From: Streptomyces sp. R302
Lineage (GTDB): Bacteria; Actinomycetota; Actinomycetes; Streptomycetales; Streptomycetaceae
Assembly (NCBI RefSeq): GCF_012927245.1
Contig: NZ_JABBGE010000003.1
Location: 372,001-436,000, forward strand
Direction: 5' to 3'
Length of the DNA: 64,000 bases
A program made the position numbers and the translations under genes. The notes below the pieces were generated by a model. The model was not told the origin of the DNA, made no database searches, and was given only the letters and a program-made list of their open reading frames with translations. How positions within the stretch are numbered: position 1 is the stretch's first letter; every line of letters starts with the position of its first letter. Below are positions 43,732 to 56,707 of this stretch, piece after piece.

Positions 43732-44994
43732 TCAGGACCGCCGCGCCCGCCAGGGCAGTTCCGCCGTGATCGTCGTCGGGCCGCCCGCCGGGGAGTCCAC
43801 GACCAGCACGCCGTCGACCGCGCCGATCCGCTCCGCCAGGCCGGCCAGGCCCGTACCGGCGCCGTCGAGCCGGGCGCCGCCCGTACCGTCGTCCCCGACC
43901 TGAAGCATCAGCCGGTCACCCGCCCGCCACACCTCCACCGACGCCGTCCGCGCCCGGGCGTGCTTGGACACGTTCTGCAGCAGCTCCGACACCGTGAAGT
44001 ACGCGATCCCCTCGATGGCCTCCACCGGCCGCTCGTCCAGATCCACCGCCACCGCCACCGGCACCGTGCACCGGCCCGCCAGCGACGACAGGGCCGCGCC
44101 GAGTCCCCGGTCGGTCAGGACCGCCGGGTGGATGCCCCGGGCCAGGTCCCGAAGCTCCTGGAGGGCCAGCTTCACCTCGCCGTGCGCCTCGGCGACCATC
44201 GCCGCCGCCGCCTCCGGGTCCTCGTGCAGCTTCTCCTTCGCCAGGCCGAGCCCCATCGCCAGGGCCACGAGCCGCGCCTGCGCCCCGTCGTGCAGGTCCC
44301 GTTCGATCCGCCGCAGGTCCGCCGCCGCCGTGTCCACCACCACACCCCGGTCCGACTCCAGCTCGGCGATCCGCCGCTCCAGCTCGTCCGAGGGCGAGAG
44401 CAGCGCCCGCACCATGCCGCGGTCCGCCGCCGCGAGCACCCGCGTGATGAACGGCAGCACCGGCCACAGCGCCACCAGCGACACGAGCGTCAGCGTGAAG
44501 GCGAACAGGCCCCAGGGCAGCCGGACCAGCCCGTACAGCTGGGTCCGCCAGGCCACCGGGTCCGTCAGCTGTGCCCACAGCCAGGGCAGCGTCCCGTCCG
44601 CGTGCGGCAGCCGCGACGGCTCGGCCACGTCCACCCCGAGCAGCAGCCGCGCCCGCGCCCGCTCGAACCGGCCGAACCCGCGCGCGCCCGCGAGACCGGC
44701 CGCGAGCAGCGGCAGCCCGATCACGGTGACGGACAGGGCGACGCCGACCAGCACGGTGGTGACGGCGTAGACGAAACCCACCAGGACGGCGGGCAGGTCG
44801 GAGAGGAGGAAGGCGACCTCCTTCCAGGTCTCCGGCCCGTACGCGCTCCGCCGCGCGGACGGAGCCCCGGCGGAGGATCCGGCGGAGGAAGTGACGGGGG
44901 AACCGGCGGCGGAGGAAGTGACGGGGGAACCGGCGGAAGGGCCGCCGAAGGGGTCGGTACGGGAGGAGGGGGCGAGGCGCTGATCGGCGGTCAT
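43732..44994 (-). CDS. Sensor histidine kinase (HisKA_3 type)
   Basis: A 420-residue kinase, paralogous to the next gene. The N-terminus is a Ser/Gly/Pro-rich repeat (SPVTSSA units), followed by membrane spans (VLVGFVYAVTTVLVGVALSV; LPWGLFAFTLTLVSLVALWP), the intact phospho-acceptor motif RRIERDLHDGAQARL (His codon at 44290-44292) and a HATPase domain (SELLQNVSKHARA; DDGTGGARLDGAGTGLAGLA). It probably phosphorylates the response regulator two genes downstream. It diverges from the nuo operon. Confidence 0.9.
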   Translation of the reverse strand: MTADQRLAPSSRTDPFGGPSAGSPVTSSAAGSPVTSSAGSSAGAPSARRSAYGPETWKEVAFLLSDLPAVLVGFVYAVTTVLVGVALSVTVIGLPLLAAGLAGARGFGRFERARARLLLGVDVAEPSRLPHADGTLPWLWAQLTDPVAWRTQLYGLVRLPWGLFAFTLTLVSLVALWPVLPFITRVLAAADRGMVRALLSPSDELERRIAELESDRGVVVDTAAADLRRIERDLHDGAQARLVALAMGLGLAKEKLHEDPEAAAAMVAEAHGEVKLALQELRDLARGIHPAVLTDRGLGAALSSLAGRCTVPVAVAVDLDERPVEAIEGIAYFTVSELLQNVSKHARARTASVEVWRAGDRLMLQVGDDGTGGARLDGAGTGLAGLAERIGAVDGVLVVDSPAGGPTTITAELPWRARRS

Positions 44995-45078
44995 GCCCCC
45001 AGCCTGCCGTCCCCCGCCCGCTCCGGGCCATGGGGGAGGTGGGTGTCGGCCAGGGGGGATAACCCCACCCGCACCTGC

Positions 45079-45106
45079 TTACGCTCCTTTTAGCAGGGCC
45101 TAGACT
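45079..45106 (+). promoter_or_regulatory. Candidate promoter of the nuo operon
   Basis: TTACGC (45079-45084), a 16-bp spacer and TAGACT (45101-45106), 54 bp before the nuoA start. Moderate match to the housekeeping sigma consensus. Confidence 0.35.
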
Positions 45107-45160
45107 CGCGTCGGTGAATTCGGCCAGGAAACCGGCGAGGGACCGAGAGGGGCGGCGGAC

Positions 45161-45543
45161 GTGCGGGAACCGACCGTAGGCGCGGCGGGATATTTCGATA
45201 CGTACTCCGTCGTCGGCCTGCTCGCCGTCGTCGGCGTGCTCTTCGTCGCGGTCGCCTTCGGCGCCGGCCGACTGCTCCGGCCCGTCGTGCCGACCCCGGA
45301 GAAACTGCTCACCTACGAGTGCGGCGTCGACCCGGTGGGGGAGGGCTGGGCCCACACCCAGGTCCGCTACTACGTCTACGCCTTCCTCTACGTCATCTTC
45401 GCCGTCGACTCGATCTTCCTCTTCCCGTGGGCGACGGTCTTCGCCGCGCCCGGCTACGGCGCCACCACCCTCGTCGAGATGTTCGTCTTCCTCGGCTTCC
45501 TGGCCGTCGGGCTGCTCTACGCCTACAAGAAGGGCGTCCTGGC

Positions 45544-45553
<10 letters not shown>
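45161..45553 (+). CDS. nuoA: NADH-quinone oxidoreductase-like subunit A
   Basis: A 130-residue, three-helix membrane subunit of complex I. It has the conserved loop [20 protein letters not shown], next to the quinone channel, and the second-helix motif [20 protein letters not shown] with its buried acidic residue. It opens a ten-gene operon. The GTG start follows GAGAGGGG. Confidence 0.93.
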
Positions 45554-46139
<586 letters not shown>

Positions 46140-46143
<4 letters not shown>

Positions 46144-47261
46144 ACCGCTACGACTCCCTTCCCGAAGCCGTGACGGACCTGTTCGGCGACGAGGCGGCGG
46201 CGGAGCGGGCGTACGACCTGCTGACCGTCGACGTCCCCGTCACGGACTGGCTCGACGCGCTGCGCACCGCCCGCGACGAGCTCGGCTGCACCTACTTCGA
46301 CTGGCTCAGCGCGGTCGACGAGCCCGGCACCGGCTTCCGGATCTGCGCCCACGTCGCCGCCGTCGGCTCCGGCGCCCCCCGCCGCCTGCTGCTGCGCACC
46401 ACGGTCCCCCACGAGGCCCCGTCGCTGCCGACGGCCATCCCCGTCTACGCGGGCGCGGCCTGGCACGAGCGCGAGACGCACGAGATGTTCGGCGTCGTCT
46501 TCGAGGGCCACCCCAACCTCACGCCGCTGCTCCTCCCCGAGAACTTCGAGGGCCACCCGCTCCGCAAGGACTTCGTCCTCGCCGCCCGCGTCGCCAAGGC
46601 GTGGCCGGGCGCGAAGGAGCCGGGCGAGGCGCACGACGGCGGCCCCAAGCGCCGCCAGATGCTCCCGCCCGGCGTCCCCGACCCCAACGAGTGGGGCCCC
46701 CTCAAGGGCCAGCTCCCCCCGGCCCCCGAACGCCCCGCGCGAGCCGCCGCCGCAGACCGCCCCCGCCGCACCCGCACCACCACGGAGGGCTCGGCCACCC
46801 AGGAGGCCCCGGTACGCCGCACCCGCACGGCGTCGGAGGGCTCGGCGAGCCAGGCCGCCCCGGCGACGCCGGAGACCTCGACCGCACCCGAGGCGGGGAC
46901 CCGCCCGCCCCGCCGTACCCGCTCCGCTTCGCAGGGCTCCGCGAGCCAGCAGGCCGCACCGGCCCCCGAGGCCCCGGCGGCGCCGGAGACTCCGCGCACC
47001 CGCGGCTCCGACGCCCCCTGGCACCACGCCCGCCCGGCGTTCGAGGAGCCGTCGGAACCGGCCGCGCCGGAAGGCGGGCCCGCCCCGGACGCGAAGCCCG
47101 ACGCCGACCCGGCACCGGACACCAGGCCCGGTCCCGACACCGTTCCCGACACCGGTCCGGACACCGTTCCCGACACCGGTCCGGACCCCAAGCCCGACGC
47201 CCACCCCGACCCCGACCCCGACCCCCACCCCGACCCCGCCGGAGGCGATCCGCGTGACTGA
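46140..47261 (+). CDS. nuoC: NADH-quinone oxidoreductase-like subunit C with long disordered tail
   Basis: A 373-residue protein. Residues 1-185 or so are the 30-kDa subunit ([55 protein letters not shown]). The remaining approximately 185 residues are low-complexity: three versions of RRTRT-x-S-E/Q-GSA-S/T-Q, then Pro/Glu/Ala and finally [10 protein letters not shown] repeats. There is no NuoD domain fused to it, and no nuoD gene follows. It overlaps nuoB (ATGA) and nuoH (8 bp). Confidence 0.9.
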
Positions 47262-48216
47262 CGCACTCGATGTCGCCGTGCGGCTGCTGCTCGTCTTCGT
47301 CGCGTTCCTCGTGCTGCCGCTCGTGGTCGGGCAGACCGAGCACAAGGTGATGGCGCACATGCAGGGCCGGCTCGGCCCCATGTACGCCGGTGGTTTCCAC
47401 GGCTGGGCCCAGCTCGTCGCCGACGGCGTGAAGTTCGCGCAGAAGGAGGACGTCGTCCCGAAGGACGCCGACCGGCGGGTCTTCCAGCTCGCGCCGGCCG
47501 TCGCCCTCCTCCCGTACCTCCTCGTGCTCGTCGCGATCCCGGTCGCACCGGGCTCCGTCGGCGCGGTCGTCGACGCGGGGATCTTCTTCGCGCTCGCCGT
47601 CATGGGCGTCGGCGTCCTCGGCAGCCTGATGGCCGGCTGGGCGTCCGCGAACAAGTTCTCGCTGCTCGGCGGTCTGCGCACGGCCGCGCAGCTGCTCGCG
47701 TACGAGCTGCCGATGCTGCTCGCCGCCGCGTCCGTCGCGATGGCCGCCGGCACCGTCTCCCTCACCGGCATCCTCGACGCCTTCGAGTGGTGGTGGGTGC
47801 CGTGGCAGATCGTCGGCGCGCTCGTCTTCTTCGTCGCGGGCCTGGCCGAGCTGCAGCGCCCGCCGTTCGACATGCCGGTCGCCGACTCGGAGATCATCTT
47901 CGGCGCGTACACCGAGTACACCGGCCTCCGCTTCGCGCTCTTCCTGCTCGCCGAGTACGCCGGCATCGTCGTCCTCTGCGGTCTCACCACCGTCCTCTTC
48001 CTCGGCGGCTGGCACGGCCCCGGCGGCGCCGACGGCCTCGGCTGGCTCTGGACCCTCCTGAAGGCCGCCGTCCTGGCCTTCGTCGTGATCTGGCTGCGGG
48101 TCTCCTACCCGCGCCTGCGCGAGGACCAGCTCCAGAAGCTCGCCTGGACGACCCTCGTCCCGCTCGCCCTCGCGCAGATCGCGCTCACCGGCATCGTGAA
48201 GGTGGCGATCCAGTAA
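47254..48216 (+). CDS. nuoH: NADH-quinone oxidoreductase-like subunit H
   Basis: A 320-residue, eight-helix membrane subunit forming most of the quinone chamber. Landmarks: [60 protein letters not shown], then [20 protein letters not shown] and a C-terminal [12 protein letters not shown]. It begins inside the end of nuoC, so nuoD-G are absent from the usual position between C and H. Confidence 0.94.
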   Translation: MTDALDVAVRLLLVFVAFLVLPLVVGQTEHKVMAHMQGRLGPMYAGGFHGWAQLVADGVKFAQKEDVVPKDADRRVFQLAPAVALLPYLLVLVAIPVAPGSVGAVVDAGIFFALAVMGVGVLGSLMAGWASANKFSLLGGLRTAAQLLAYELPMLLAAASVAMAAGTVSLTGILDAFEWWWVPWQIVGALVFFVAGLAELQRPPFDMPVADSEIIFGAYTEYTGLRFALFLLAEYAGIVVLCGLTTVLFLGGWHGPGGADGLGWLWTLLKAAVLAFVVIWLRVSYPRLREDQLQKLAWTTLVPLALAQIALTGIVKVAIQ

Positions 48217-48218
48217 CC

Positions 48219-48806
48219 ATGGCTCCGATCCCCGGCTCCGGCCTCGCCAAGGGCCTCGCCGTCACCCTCCGCACGATGACCCGCAAGACGGTCACCGCGC
48301 AGTACCCGGACGCGCAGCCCGAGCTGCCGCCCCGCTCGCGCGGGGTGATCGCGCTGTTCGAGGAGAACTGCACGGTCTGCATGCTGTGCGCCCGCGAGTG
48401 CCCCGACTGGTGCATCTACATCGACTCCCACAAGGAGACGGTCCCGGCCGCCGCCCCCGGCGGCCGCGAGCGCAGCCGGAACGTCCTCGACCGCTTCGCC
48501 ATCGACTTCTCCCTCTGCATGTACTGCGGGATCTGCATCGAGGTGTGCCCCTTCGACGCCCTCTTCTGGTCGCCGGAGTTCGAGTACGCCGAGACCGACA
48601 TCCTGGAGCTCACCCACGAGCGCGACAAGCTCCGCGAGTGGATGTGGACGGTCCCCGAGCCGCCCGCGCTCGACCCGAGGGCCGAGGAGCCCAAGGAGTT
48701 CGCCGCCGCCCGCAAGGCCGCCGAGAAGGCCGCCACCGCCGCGGCGGCGGCCCAGGCGGCGGAGCAGGCCGCAGCAGAGACCCCGCAGCAGGAGGGCCCG
48801 CAGTGA
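48219..48806 (+). CDS. nuoI: NADH-quinone oxidoreductase-like subunit I
   Basis: A 195-residue ferredoxin-like subunit carrying two [4Fe-4S] clusters (N6a/N6b): [15 protein letters not shown] and [16 protein letters not shown]. An Ala/Glu-rich C-terminal tail ([20 protein letters not shown]) follows. In a module without NuoEFG it is the natural electron entry point, for example from ferredoxin (inference). It starts 2 bp after nuoH. Confidence 0.93.
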   Translation: MAPIPGSGLAKGLAVTLRTMTRKTVTAQYPDAQPELPPRSRGVIALFEENCTVCMLCARECPDWCIYIDSHKETVPAAAPGGRERSRNVLDRFAIDFSLCMYCGICIEVCPFDALFWSPEFEYAETDILELTHERDKLREWMWTVPEPPALDPRAEEPKEFAAARKAAEKAATAAAAAQAAEQAAAETPQQEGPQ

Positions 48807-49360
48807 TCCTCGCCGCCCCGCCGGCCCACCCCGGCTTCCTCTCGCCCACCGGTGTCGAGATCGCCTTCCTCCTGGTCGGACTCGTCACCCTCGGCGCCGC
48901 CGTCGTCTCCGTCACGACGAAGCAGCTCGTGCACGCCGCGCTCTGGCTCGTGGTCGCGCTCGGCGGCCTCGCCGTCGAGTACCTCCTGCTGACCGCCGAG
49001 TTCATCGCCTGGGTCCAGGTCCTGATCTACATCGGCTCCGTCGTCGTCCTGCTCCTCTTCGGGCTCATGCTCACCAAGGCCCCCGTCGGCCGCTCCCCGG
49101 ACGCCGACTCGGGCAACCGGCCGGTCGCCCTCGCCGTCGCCGCGGCCGCCGCCGCGGCGCTCGTCTGGGTGGTCTGGGACGCCTTCCGCAAGAGCTGGAT
49201 CGACCTCGAAGGTCCCGCGCGGGGCTCCACCGGAGTGACCGGCGAGATCCTCTTCCGGCACTGGGTGCTGCCCTTCGAGGCGCTCTCGGTGCTGCTGCTC
49301 GCCGCCCTGGTCGGCGCCATCGTCCTGTCCCGCAAGAAGCCGGAAGGGGAGCGGGACTGA
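48803..49360 (+). CDS. nuoJ: NADH-quinone oxidoreductase-like subunit J
   Basis: A 185-residue, five-helix subunit: [40 protein letters not shown] with the conserved helix-3 kink, and a final [24 protein letters not shown] overlap with nuoI and 1-bp overlap with nuoK. Confidence 0.93.
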   Translation: MILAAPPAHPGFLSPTGVEIAFLLVGLVTLGAAVVSVTTKQLVHAALWLVVALGGLAVEYLLLTAEFIAWVQVLIYIGSVVVLLLFGLMLTKAPVGRSPDADSGNRPVALAVAAAAAAALVWVVWDAFRKSWIDLEGPARGSTGVTGEILFRHWVLPFEALSVLLLAALVGAIVLSRKKPEGERD

Positions 49361-49700
49361 TGCACCTCGCCTACCCCGCCGTCCTCGCCGCGCTCCTCTT
49401 CTGCGTCGGCCTGTACGGCGTCCTCGCCCGCCGCAACGCGATCCTGGTCCTGATGTCGGTCGAGCTGATGCTCAACGCCGTCAACCTCAACCTGGTCGCC
49501 TTCGACGTCTGGCTCCGCGACGCCCTCCACGCCGGCCAGGCCCTCACCCTCTTCACCATCGCCATCGCCGCCGCCGAGATCGGCATCGGCCTCGCGATCG
49601 TCCTGATGGTCTACCGCAACCGCGGCACGGCCGACGTCGACCGCCTCCGCGACACGGCGGAACGGCCGCAGCCCGCAGACGAGAAGGCCGAGGCCGCCGC

Positions 49701-49704
<4 letters not shown>
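49360..49704 (+). CDS. nuoK: NADH-quinone oxidoreductase-like subunit K
   Basis: A 114-residue, three-helix subunit with the two buried Glu positions ([16 protein letters not shown] and [17 protein letters not shown]). It shares its ATG with the nuoJ stop (TGATG). A short polar C-terminal tail is added. Confidence 0.94.
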
Positions 49705-51680
<1,976 letters not shown>

Positions 51681-51683
51681 GCC

Positions 51684-53261
51684 GTGATCGATATCAGCCC
51701 GTCCGTGATGCAGTTCCTCCTCGCGTTCACCGTCGTCGTGCCGCTCCTCGGCGCCGCCGCCGCGCTCCTGCCCGCCCCGCCCGGACTGAAGGGGAAGTCG
51801 CCCGACCAGGCGGTGCTCCGCCACGGCGTCACCGTCACCGGCGCGATCCTCCTCGCCACGCTCGCCCTCACCCTCGGCTTCGACCACGACAATCCGTCGA
51901 GGATGCAGGCGACCACGGACATCAGCTGGATCAAGGCACTGGACGTGCGGATCCACCTCGGCGTCGACGGCATCTCGCTCCCCCTCCTGGTGCTGACCGC
52001 GCTGCTGACCTTCCTCTGCGCGCTGTACTCCTACTTCAAGCCGCCCACGGGCCCGTCCCCGAAGGCCTTCGTCGCACTGCTGCTCGTCCTGGAGGCCGGC
52101 ACCCTCGCCACCTTCGCCGTCCTCGACCTGGTCCTCTTCTTCCTCGCCTTCGAGATGGTCCTGGTCCCGATGTACTTCCTCATCGCCCGCTGGGGCGGCG
52201 AGGGCCGCCGGGCCGCCGCCGGGAAGTTCATCCTCTACACGCTGCTCGGCTCCGTGATCATGCTGCTCGGCCTCCTCCTCGTCGGGATAAAGGGCGGCAC
52301 CTTCGACATGGTGGCGCTCGCCACCGACAACGGCCGCGGACTGACCACATCGGTGCAGGTCACCGCCGTCCTCGCGATCGGTCTCGGGCTCGCCGTGAAG
52401 ACCCCGATGTGGCCGCTGCACTCCTGGCTGCCGGACGCCCACACCGCCGCCCCCACGGTCGGCTCGGTCCTCCTCGCCGGCGTGCTCCTGAAGATGGGCA
52501 CGTACGGTTTCGTCCGCATCGCCCTGCCCATCGCCCCCGACGGCATGCACACCCTCGCGCCCTACCTGGCCGCCTTCGCCGCCGCCGGCATCGTCTACGG
52601 CTCCCTCGCCTGCCTCGCCCTCGCCCGGCCCGGCGCCAAGGGCGACCTCAAGCGGCTGATCGCGTACTCCTCCGTCGGCCACATGGGCTTCGTCCTCCTC
52701 GGCATCGCCACCCTGACCCCCACCGGCGTCAACGGCGCGCTCTTCGCCAACATCGCCCACGGCCTCATCACCGGCCTGCTGTTCTTCCTCGTCGGCGCCG
52801 TGAAGGACCGGTACGGCACCGCCGACCTCGACACCCTCGCCGGAGCCACCGGCGCCGCCCTCTACGGCCGCGCCCCCCGCCTCGGCGCGCTCCTCGCCTT
52901 CGCCGCCGTCGCCTCCCTCGGCCTCCCGGGCCTGGCCGGCTTCTGGGGCGAGATGCTCGCCCTCTTCGCCGCCTTCGACCCTGCCGAGGGCCTCCACCGC
53001 CCCGCGTACCTCGTCTTCATGGTCCTCGGCGGCCTCGGCACCCTGCTCACCGCCGCGTACCTGCTGATCGTGGTCCGCCGCGTCTGCATGGGCGGCCCGC
53101 GCCCGGAGGGCGAGCCCGAGCTCGCCGACGTCCAGGCGTACGAGCTGGCCGCCTGGACCCCGCTCGCCGCCCTCACCGTCCTCGCCGGACTCTGGCCCGC
53201 GGTCCTCCTCGGCCTCACCGACCCGGCCGTCCAGCAGCTCCTCGCGGGAGGCACCCAGTGA
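51684..53261 (+). CDS. nuoM: NADH-quinone oxidoreductase-like subunit M
   Basis: A 525-residue antiporter-like subunit: LAFEMVLVPMYFLIARWGGE, GLAVKTPMWPLHSWLPDAHT, APTVGSVLLAGVLLKMGTYG, and DLKRLIAYSSVGHMGFVLLG. GTG start 3 bp after nuoL; shares TGATG with nuoN. Confidence 0.94.
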   Translation: MIDISPSVMQFLLAFTVVVPLLGAAAALLPAPPGLKGKSPDQAVLRHGVTVTGAILLATLALTLGFDHDNPSRMQATTDISWIKALDVRIHLGVDGISLPLLVLTALLTFLCALYSYFKPPTGPSPKAFVALLLVLEAGTLATFAVLDLVLFFLAFEMVLVPMYFLIARWGGEGRRAAAGKFILYTLLGSVIMLLGLLLVGIKGGTFDMVALATDNGRGLTTSVQVTAVLAIGLGLAVKTPMWPLHSWLPDAHTAAPTVGSVLLAGVLLKMGTYGFVRIALPIAPDGMHTLAPYLAAFAAAGIVYGSLACLALARPGAKGDLKRLIAYSSVGHMGFVLLGIATLTPTGVNGALFANIAHGLITGLLFFLVGAVKDRYGTADLDTLAGATGAALYGRAPRLGALLAFAAVASLGLPGLAGFWGEMLALFAAFDPAEGLHRPAYLVFMVLGGLGTLLTAAYLLIVVRRVCMGGPRPEGEPELADVQAYELAAWTPLAALTVLAGLWPAVLLGLTDPAVQQLLAGGTQ

Positions 53262-54805
53262 TGTCCAGCGCCGCAACAGACGCCCCCTCGCTCGTCCAGT
53301 CCGTCGACTGGGCGACGATCGCGCCCCCCACCCTCACCGCCCTGGTGGCGCTCGGCGTCCTCGTCGCCGACCTCTTCGTGCCCGCCGCCCGCAAGCAGCT
53401 CCTCGGCTGGATCTCCCTCGCCGGCCTCGCCGCCGCCCTCGCCCTGCTCCTGCCGCTGCGCGCCGGCGACCGCGCCACCTTCTGCCTCACCCCCGCCGCC
53501 CAGACCGCCGGCCACGTCCAGACCGCCGGCTGCAGCTACACCGCCGACCACTTCACCCTGGTCATCCAGCTCCTGGTGCTCGGCGGCGCCCTGCTCACCG
53601 GCCTGCTCTCGCTGCCCGCCACCCGGGAGAAGCTCCCGGCCGGCGAGTACTGGTTCCTGCTGCTGTCCTCCGCCGCCGGCGCCGCCCTGCTGCCCGCCGC
53701 CCGCGACCTCGCCACCCTCGTGGTCGCCCTGGAAGTGGCCTCGCTGCCCGCCTTCGCGCTCGTCGGCCTCAAGCGCGGCGACCGCCGCTCCGGCGAGGCC
53801 GCCCTCAAGTTCTTCCTCTCCTCGGTGACCGCCACCGCCGTCACCCTCCTCGGCGCGAGCTTCGTCTACGCCGCCACCGGCACCCTCCACCTCACCGAGA
53901 TCGCCGCCCGCCTCGACGAGGTCCCCGGCCCCTTCCAGACCCTCACCCAGACCGGCGTCGCCCTCACCCTCGTCGGCTTCGCCTTCAAGGTCGCCGCCGT
54001 CCCCTTCCACTTCTGGGTTCCCGACACCTACAGCGGCGCCCCGCTGCCCGTCGCCGCCTACCTGTCGGTCGTCGGCAAGGCCGTCGGCTTCACCGGCCTC
54101 ATCCTGGTGACGGTCGTCGCCTTCCCCGCGTACGCCGACGTCTGGGGCCCCGCCATAGCGGTCCTCGCCGCCCTCACCATGACGGCCGGCAACGTCGCCG
54201 CCCTCCGGCAGGACCCCACCCGCGAGCGCAGCGCCGTACGGCTGCTCGCCTGGTCGTCCGTCGCCCAGGCCGGCTACCTCCTGGTGCCGATAGGGGCCGC
54301 CGCGTACTCCAGCGACGAGCAGGTCGGCGCCACCGTCGCGTACGCCCTCATGTACGCCGTCGTGAACCTCGGCGCCTTCGCGGTCGTCGCCCTCGTCGCC
54401 CGTACGCACCCCGGCAAGCGGATCGCCGACCACGCCGGCCTGTACGCCACCAGCCCCGCCGCCGCCCTCGCGCTCGCCTTCTTCCTCCTGAATCTGGCCG
54501 GTCTGCCCCCGGGTATCATCGGCCTCTTCGCCAAGGTGACCGTCTTCTCGTCGGCCGTCGACGCGGGTCTCGGCTGGCTGGCCGTGGTCATGGGCGTCAA
54601 CGTCGTCATCGGCCTCGCGTACTACCTGCGGTGGACGGCGCTGCTGTTCCGCACGCCGGAGCAGGCCCCGGCAGGCCCCGAGAAGGCCGCGCACCGGGCC
54701 CCCACGCCCGTCACCCTGGCGATCGTGCTGACCGCCGCCGTCGGAGCCGTCCTGTCGGGCTACCCGCAGTTCGTCCTCCGCTTCGCGACGACCAGCCTCT
54801 TCTGA
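53261..54805 (+). CDS. nuoN: NADH-quinone oxidoreductase-like subunit N
   Basis: A 514-residue antiporter-like subunit: VVALEVASLPAFALVGLKRG, GFAFKVAAVPFHFWVPDTYS, and SAVRLLAWSSVAQAGYLLVP. It closes the nuo operon. ATG at 53261 overlaps the nuoM stop by one base. Confidence 0.93.
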   Translation: MSSAATDAPSLVQSVDWATIAPPTLTALVALGVLVADLFVPAARKQLLGWISLAGLAAALALLLPLRAGDRATFCLTPAAQTAGHVQTAGCSYTADHFTLVIQLLVLGGALLTGLLSLPATREKLPAGEYWFLLLSSAAGAALLPAARDLATLVVALEVASLPAFALVGLKRGDRRSGEAALKFFLSSVTATAVTLLGASFVYAATGTLHLTEIAARLDEVPGPFQTLTQTGVALTLVGFAFKVAAVPFHFWVPDTYSGAPLPVAAYLSVVGKAVGFTGLILVTVVAFPAYADVWGPAIAVLAALTMTAGNVAALRQDPTRERSAVRLLAWSSVAQAGYLLVPIGAAAYSSDEQVGATVAYALMYAVVNLGAFAVVALVARTHPGKRIADHAGLYATSPAAALALAFFLLNLAGLPPGIIGLFAKVTVFSSAVDAGLGWLAVVMGVNVVIGLAYYLRWTALLFRTPEQAPAGPEKAAHRAPTPVTLAIVLTAAVGAVLSGYPQFVLRFATTSLF

Positions 54806-54837
54806 CCTCCCCGCACCCCCTCTAGGAGCAACACGCC

Positions 54838-55296
54838 GTGCTGAACGGATTCAAGGACTTCATACTTCGCGGGAACGTCGTCTCGATGGCGATCGGCCTC
54901 GCCGTCGGCTCGGCGTTCACAGCCGTCGTCACCGGCTTCAGCAAGGCGTTCATCACCCCGCTCATCGGCCTCGCCACCGGCTCCGTCGGCGACTTCAGCG
55001 AGGCGAAGTTCAGCGTCGGCAAGACCGTCTTCCCGTACGGCCTCGCCATCGCCGCCACCATCGCCTTCGTCATCACCGCCCTCGTCCTCTACTTCCTCTT
55101 CGTCGTCCCCATGGCGAAGGTCCAGGAGAAGTTCGCCAAGGAAGAGGCCGCCGACCCCAAGTCCGAGAAGCGCGACTGCCCCCGCTGCTTCACCGAGATC
55201 CCGGCCATCGCCTCCCGCTGCGCCCACTGCACCAGCGAGGTCGAACCCACCCGTGATCTCGCCGCCGGCCCGGAGAAGATCCCCGCCGCCCGCTGA
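54838..55296 (+). CDS. mscL: Large-conductance mechanosensitive channel with zinc-ribbon tail
   Basis: A 152-residue protein. Residues 1-100 are MscL (LNGFKDFILRGNVVSMAIGL, AVGSAFTAVVTGFSKAFITP, second helix FVITALVLYFLFVVPMAK), which opens under hypo-osmotic stress. The usual C-terminal helix is followed by CPRCFTEIPAIASRCAHC, a zinc-ribbon-like four-Cys unit. GTG start with CTAGGAGC, 32 bp after nuoN. Confidence 0.92.
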   Translation: MLNGFKDFILRGNVVSMAIGLAVGSAFTAVVTGFSKAFITPLIGLATGSVGDFSEAKFSVGKTVFPYGLAIAATIAFVITALVLYFLFVVPMAKVQEKFAKEEAADPKSEKRDCPRCFTEIPAIASRCAHCTSEVEPTRDLAAGPEKIPAAR

Positions 55297-55439
55297 CCAC
55301 CCGTTCGGCGTAACCCCTCCCCGGTGCGGCCGGGGGAACCGCAGCCTCCCGCCTGGCGTTGACCAGTACGTGAGGGTCCACTGGGGGAGTGGACCACGAA
55401 GCAAAGGGTTCCCCTGCCGCACCACTTGGAGGGCGTACC

Positions 55440-56303
55440 GTGCACCGCCGGCACAACGGGCTGAGGACCGCCGCACTCCTCGGAGGGCTCTCCGCCCTCA
55501 TCATCGTCATCGGCAGCTTCTTCGGCCGTACGGGCCTGATCGTCGGACTCGTCGTCGCGATCGGCACCAACGCGTACGCGTACTGGAACAGCGACAAACT
55601 CGCGCTGCGGGCCATGCGCGCCCGCCCCGTCAGCGAATTCGAGGCCCCCGCCCTCTACCGGATGGTCCGGGAGCTCTCCACCCAGGCCCGCCAGCCGATG
55701 CCGCGCCTCTACATCTCCCCGACCCAGGCGCCCAACGCCTTCGCCACCGGCCGCAACCCGCGCAACGCCGCCGTCTGCTGCACCGAGGGCATCCTCGCCC
55801 TCCTCGACGAGCGCGAACTCCGCGGCGTCATCGGCCACGAGCTGAGCCACGTCTACAACCGGGACATCCTCATCTCCTCGGTCGCCGGAGCGCTCGCCTC
55901 CGTCGTGATGTTCCTCGTCAACTTCGCCTGGCTGATCCCCGTCGGCCGCTCCAACGACGACGAAGGACCCGGCCTCCTCGGCTACCTGCTGATCCTCGTC
56001 CTCGGACCGATCGCCGCCTCCATCATCCAGCTGGCCATCTCCCGCTCCCGCGAGTACGAGGCCGACGCCTCCGGCGCCCAGCTCACCGGCGACCCGCTCG
56101 CCCTCGCCGGCGCCCTCAGAAAGCTCGAAGCCGGCACCAAGCAGCTCCCGCTGCCGCCCGAGCCGCGCATCGAGACCGCCAGCCACATGATGATCGCGAA
56201 CCCCTTCCGTCCGGGTAAGGGACTCTCCAAGATGTTCTCGACCCACCCGCCCATGGCCGAGCGGATCGCCCGGCTCGAAGAGATGGCAGGACACCGCCCG
56301 TGA
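55440..56303 (+). CDS. htpX: HtpX-like M48 membrane metalloprotease
   Basis: A 287-residue protease. Two membrane helices ([39 protein letters not shown]) precede the zinc site HELSH (in [13 protein letters not shown]), further helices, and the third ligand Glu in [10 protein letters not shown]. It degrades misfolded membrane proteins. The GTG at 55440 follows TTGGAGGG; an upstream in-frame start at 55389 is less likely. Overlaps the next gene (GTGA). Confidence 0.92.
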   Translation: MHRRHNGLRTAALLGGLSALIIVIGSFFGRTGLIVGLVVAIGTNAYAYWNSDKLALRAMRARPVSEFEAPALYRMVRELSTQARQPMPRLYISPTQAPNAFATGRNPRNAAVCCTEGILALLDERELRGVIGHELSHVYNRDILISSVAGALASVVMFLVNFAWLIPVGRSNDDEGPGLLGYLLILVLGPIAASIIQLAISRSREYEADASGAQLTGDPLALAGALRKLEAGTKQLPLPPEPRIETASHMMIANPFRPGKGLSKMFSTHPPMAERIARLEEMAGHRP

Positions 56304-56704
56304 AGACCGTCCTCAACGTCATATGGCTCGTCCTCTCCGGCTTCTGGCTGTTCCTCGGCTACCTCCTCGCCGGCCTCCTCCTCTGCGTCACCATCATCGG
56401 CATCCCCTTCGGACTCGCCGCCTTCCGCATCGGCCTCTACGCCCTCTGGCCCTTCGGCCGCACGGTCGTCGACAAGCCCGGCGCCGGCGCCGCCTCCTGC
56501 GTCGGCAACGTCCTGTGGCTGATCCTCGCCGGCTGGTGGCTCGCCATCGGCCACATCGTCACCGGCATCGCCCTCTGCATCACGATCATCGGCATCCCGC
56601 TCGGCATCGCGAACTTCAAGCTCATCCCCGTCTCGCTGCTGCCCCTCGGCAAGGACATCGTCCCTACCGACCAGGCGTACGGCCCCGCCCGCGCCGGCTT
56701 CTGA
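56300..56704 (+). CDS. YccF domain membrane protein
   Basis: A 134-residue protein made of two YccF repeats: [20 protein letters not shown] with [20 protein letters not shown], and [20 protein letters not shown] with [20 protein letters not shown]. Inner-membrane protein of unknown function. GTG overlaps the htpX stop, implying coupling. Confidence 0.9.
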   Translation: MKTVLNVIWLVLSGFWLFLGYLLAGLLLCVTIIGIPFGLAAFRIGLYALWPFGRTVVDKPGAGAASCVGNVLWLILAGWWLAIGHIVTGIALCITIIGIPLGIANFKLIPVSLLPLGKDIVPTDQAYGPARAGF

Positions 56705-56707
56705 CCC

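Noticed and set aside
44870..44950. Direct repeats at the start of the canonical sensor kinase gene
   Set aside because: They simply encode the SPVTSSA linker twice; no evidence for a regulatory or mobile role.
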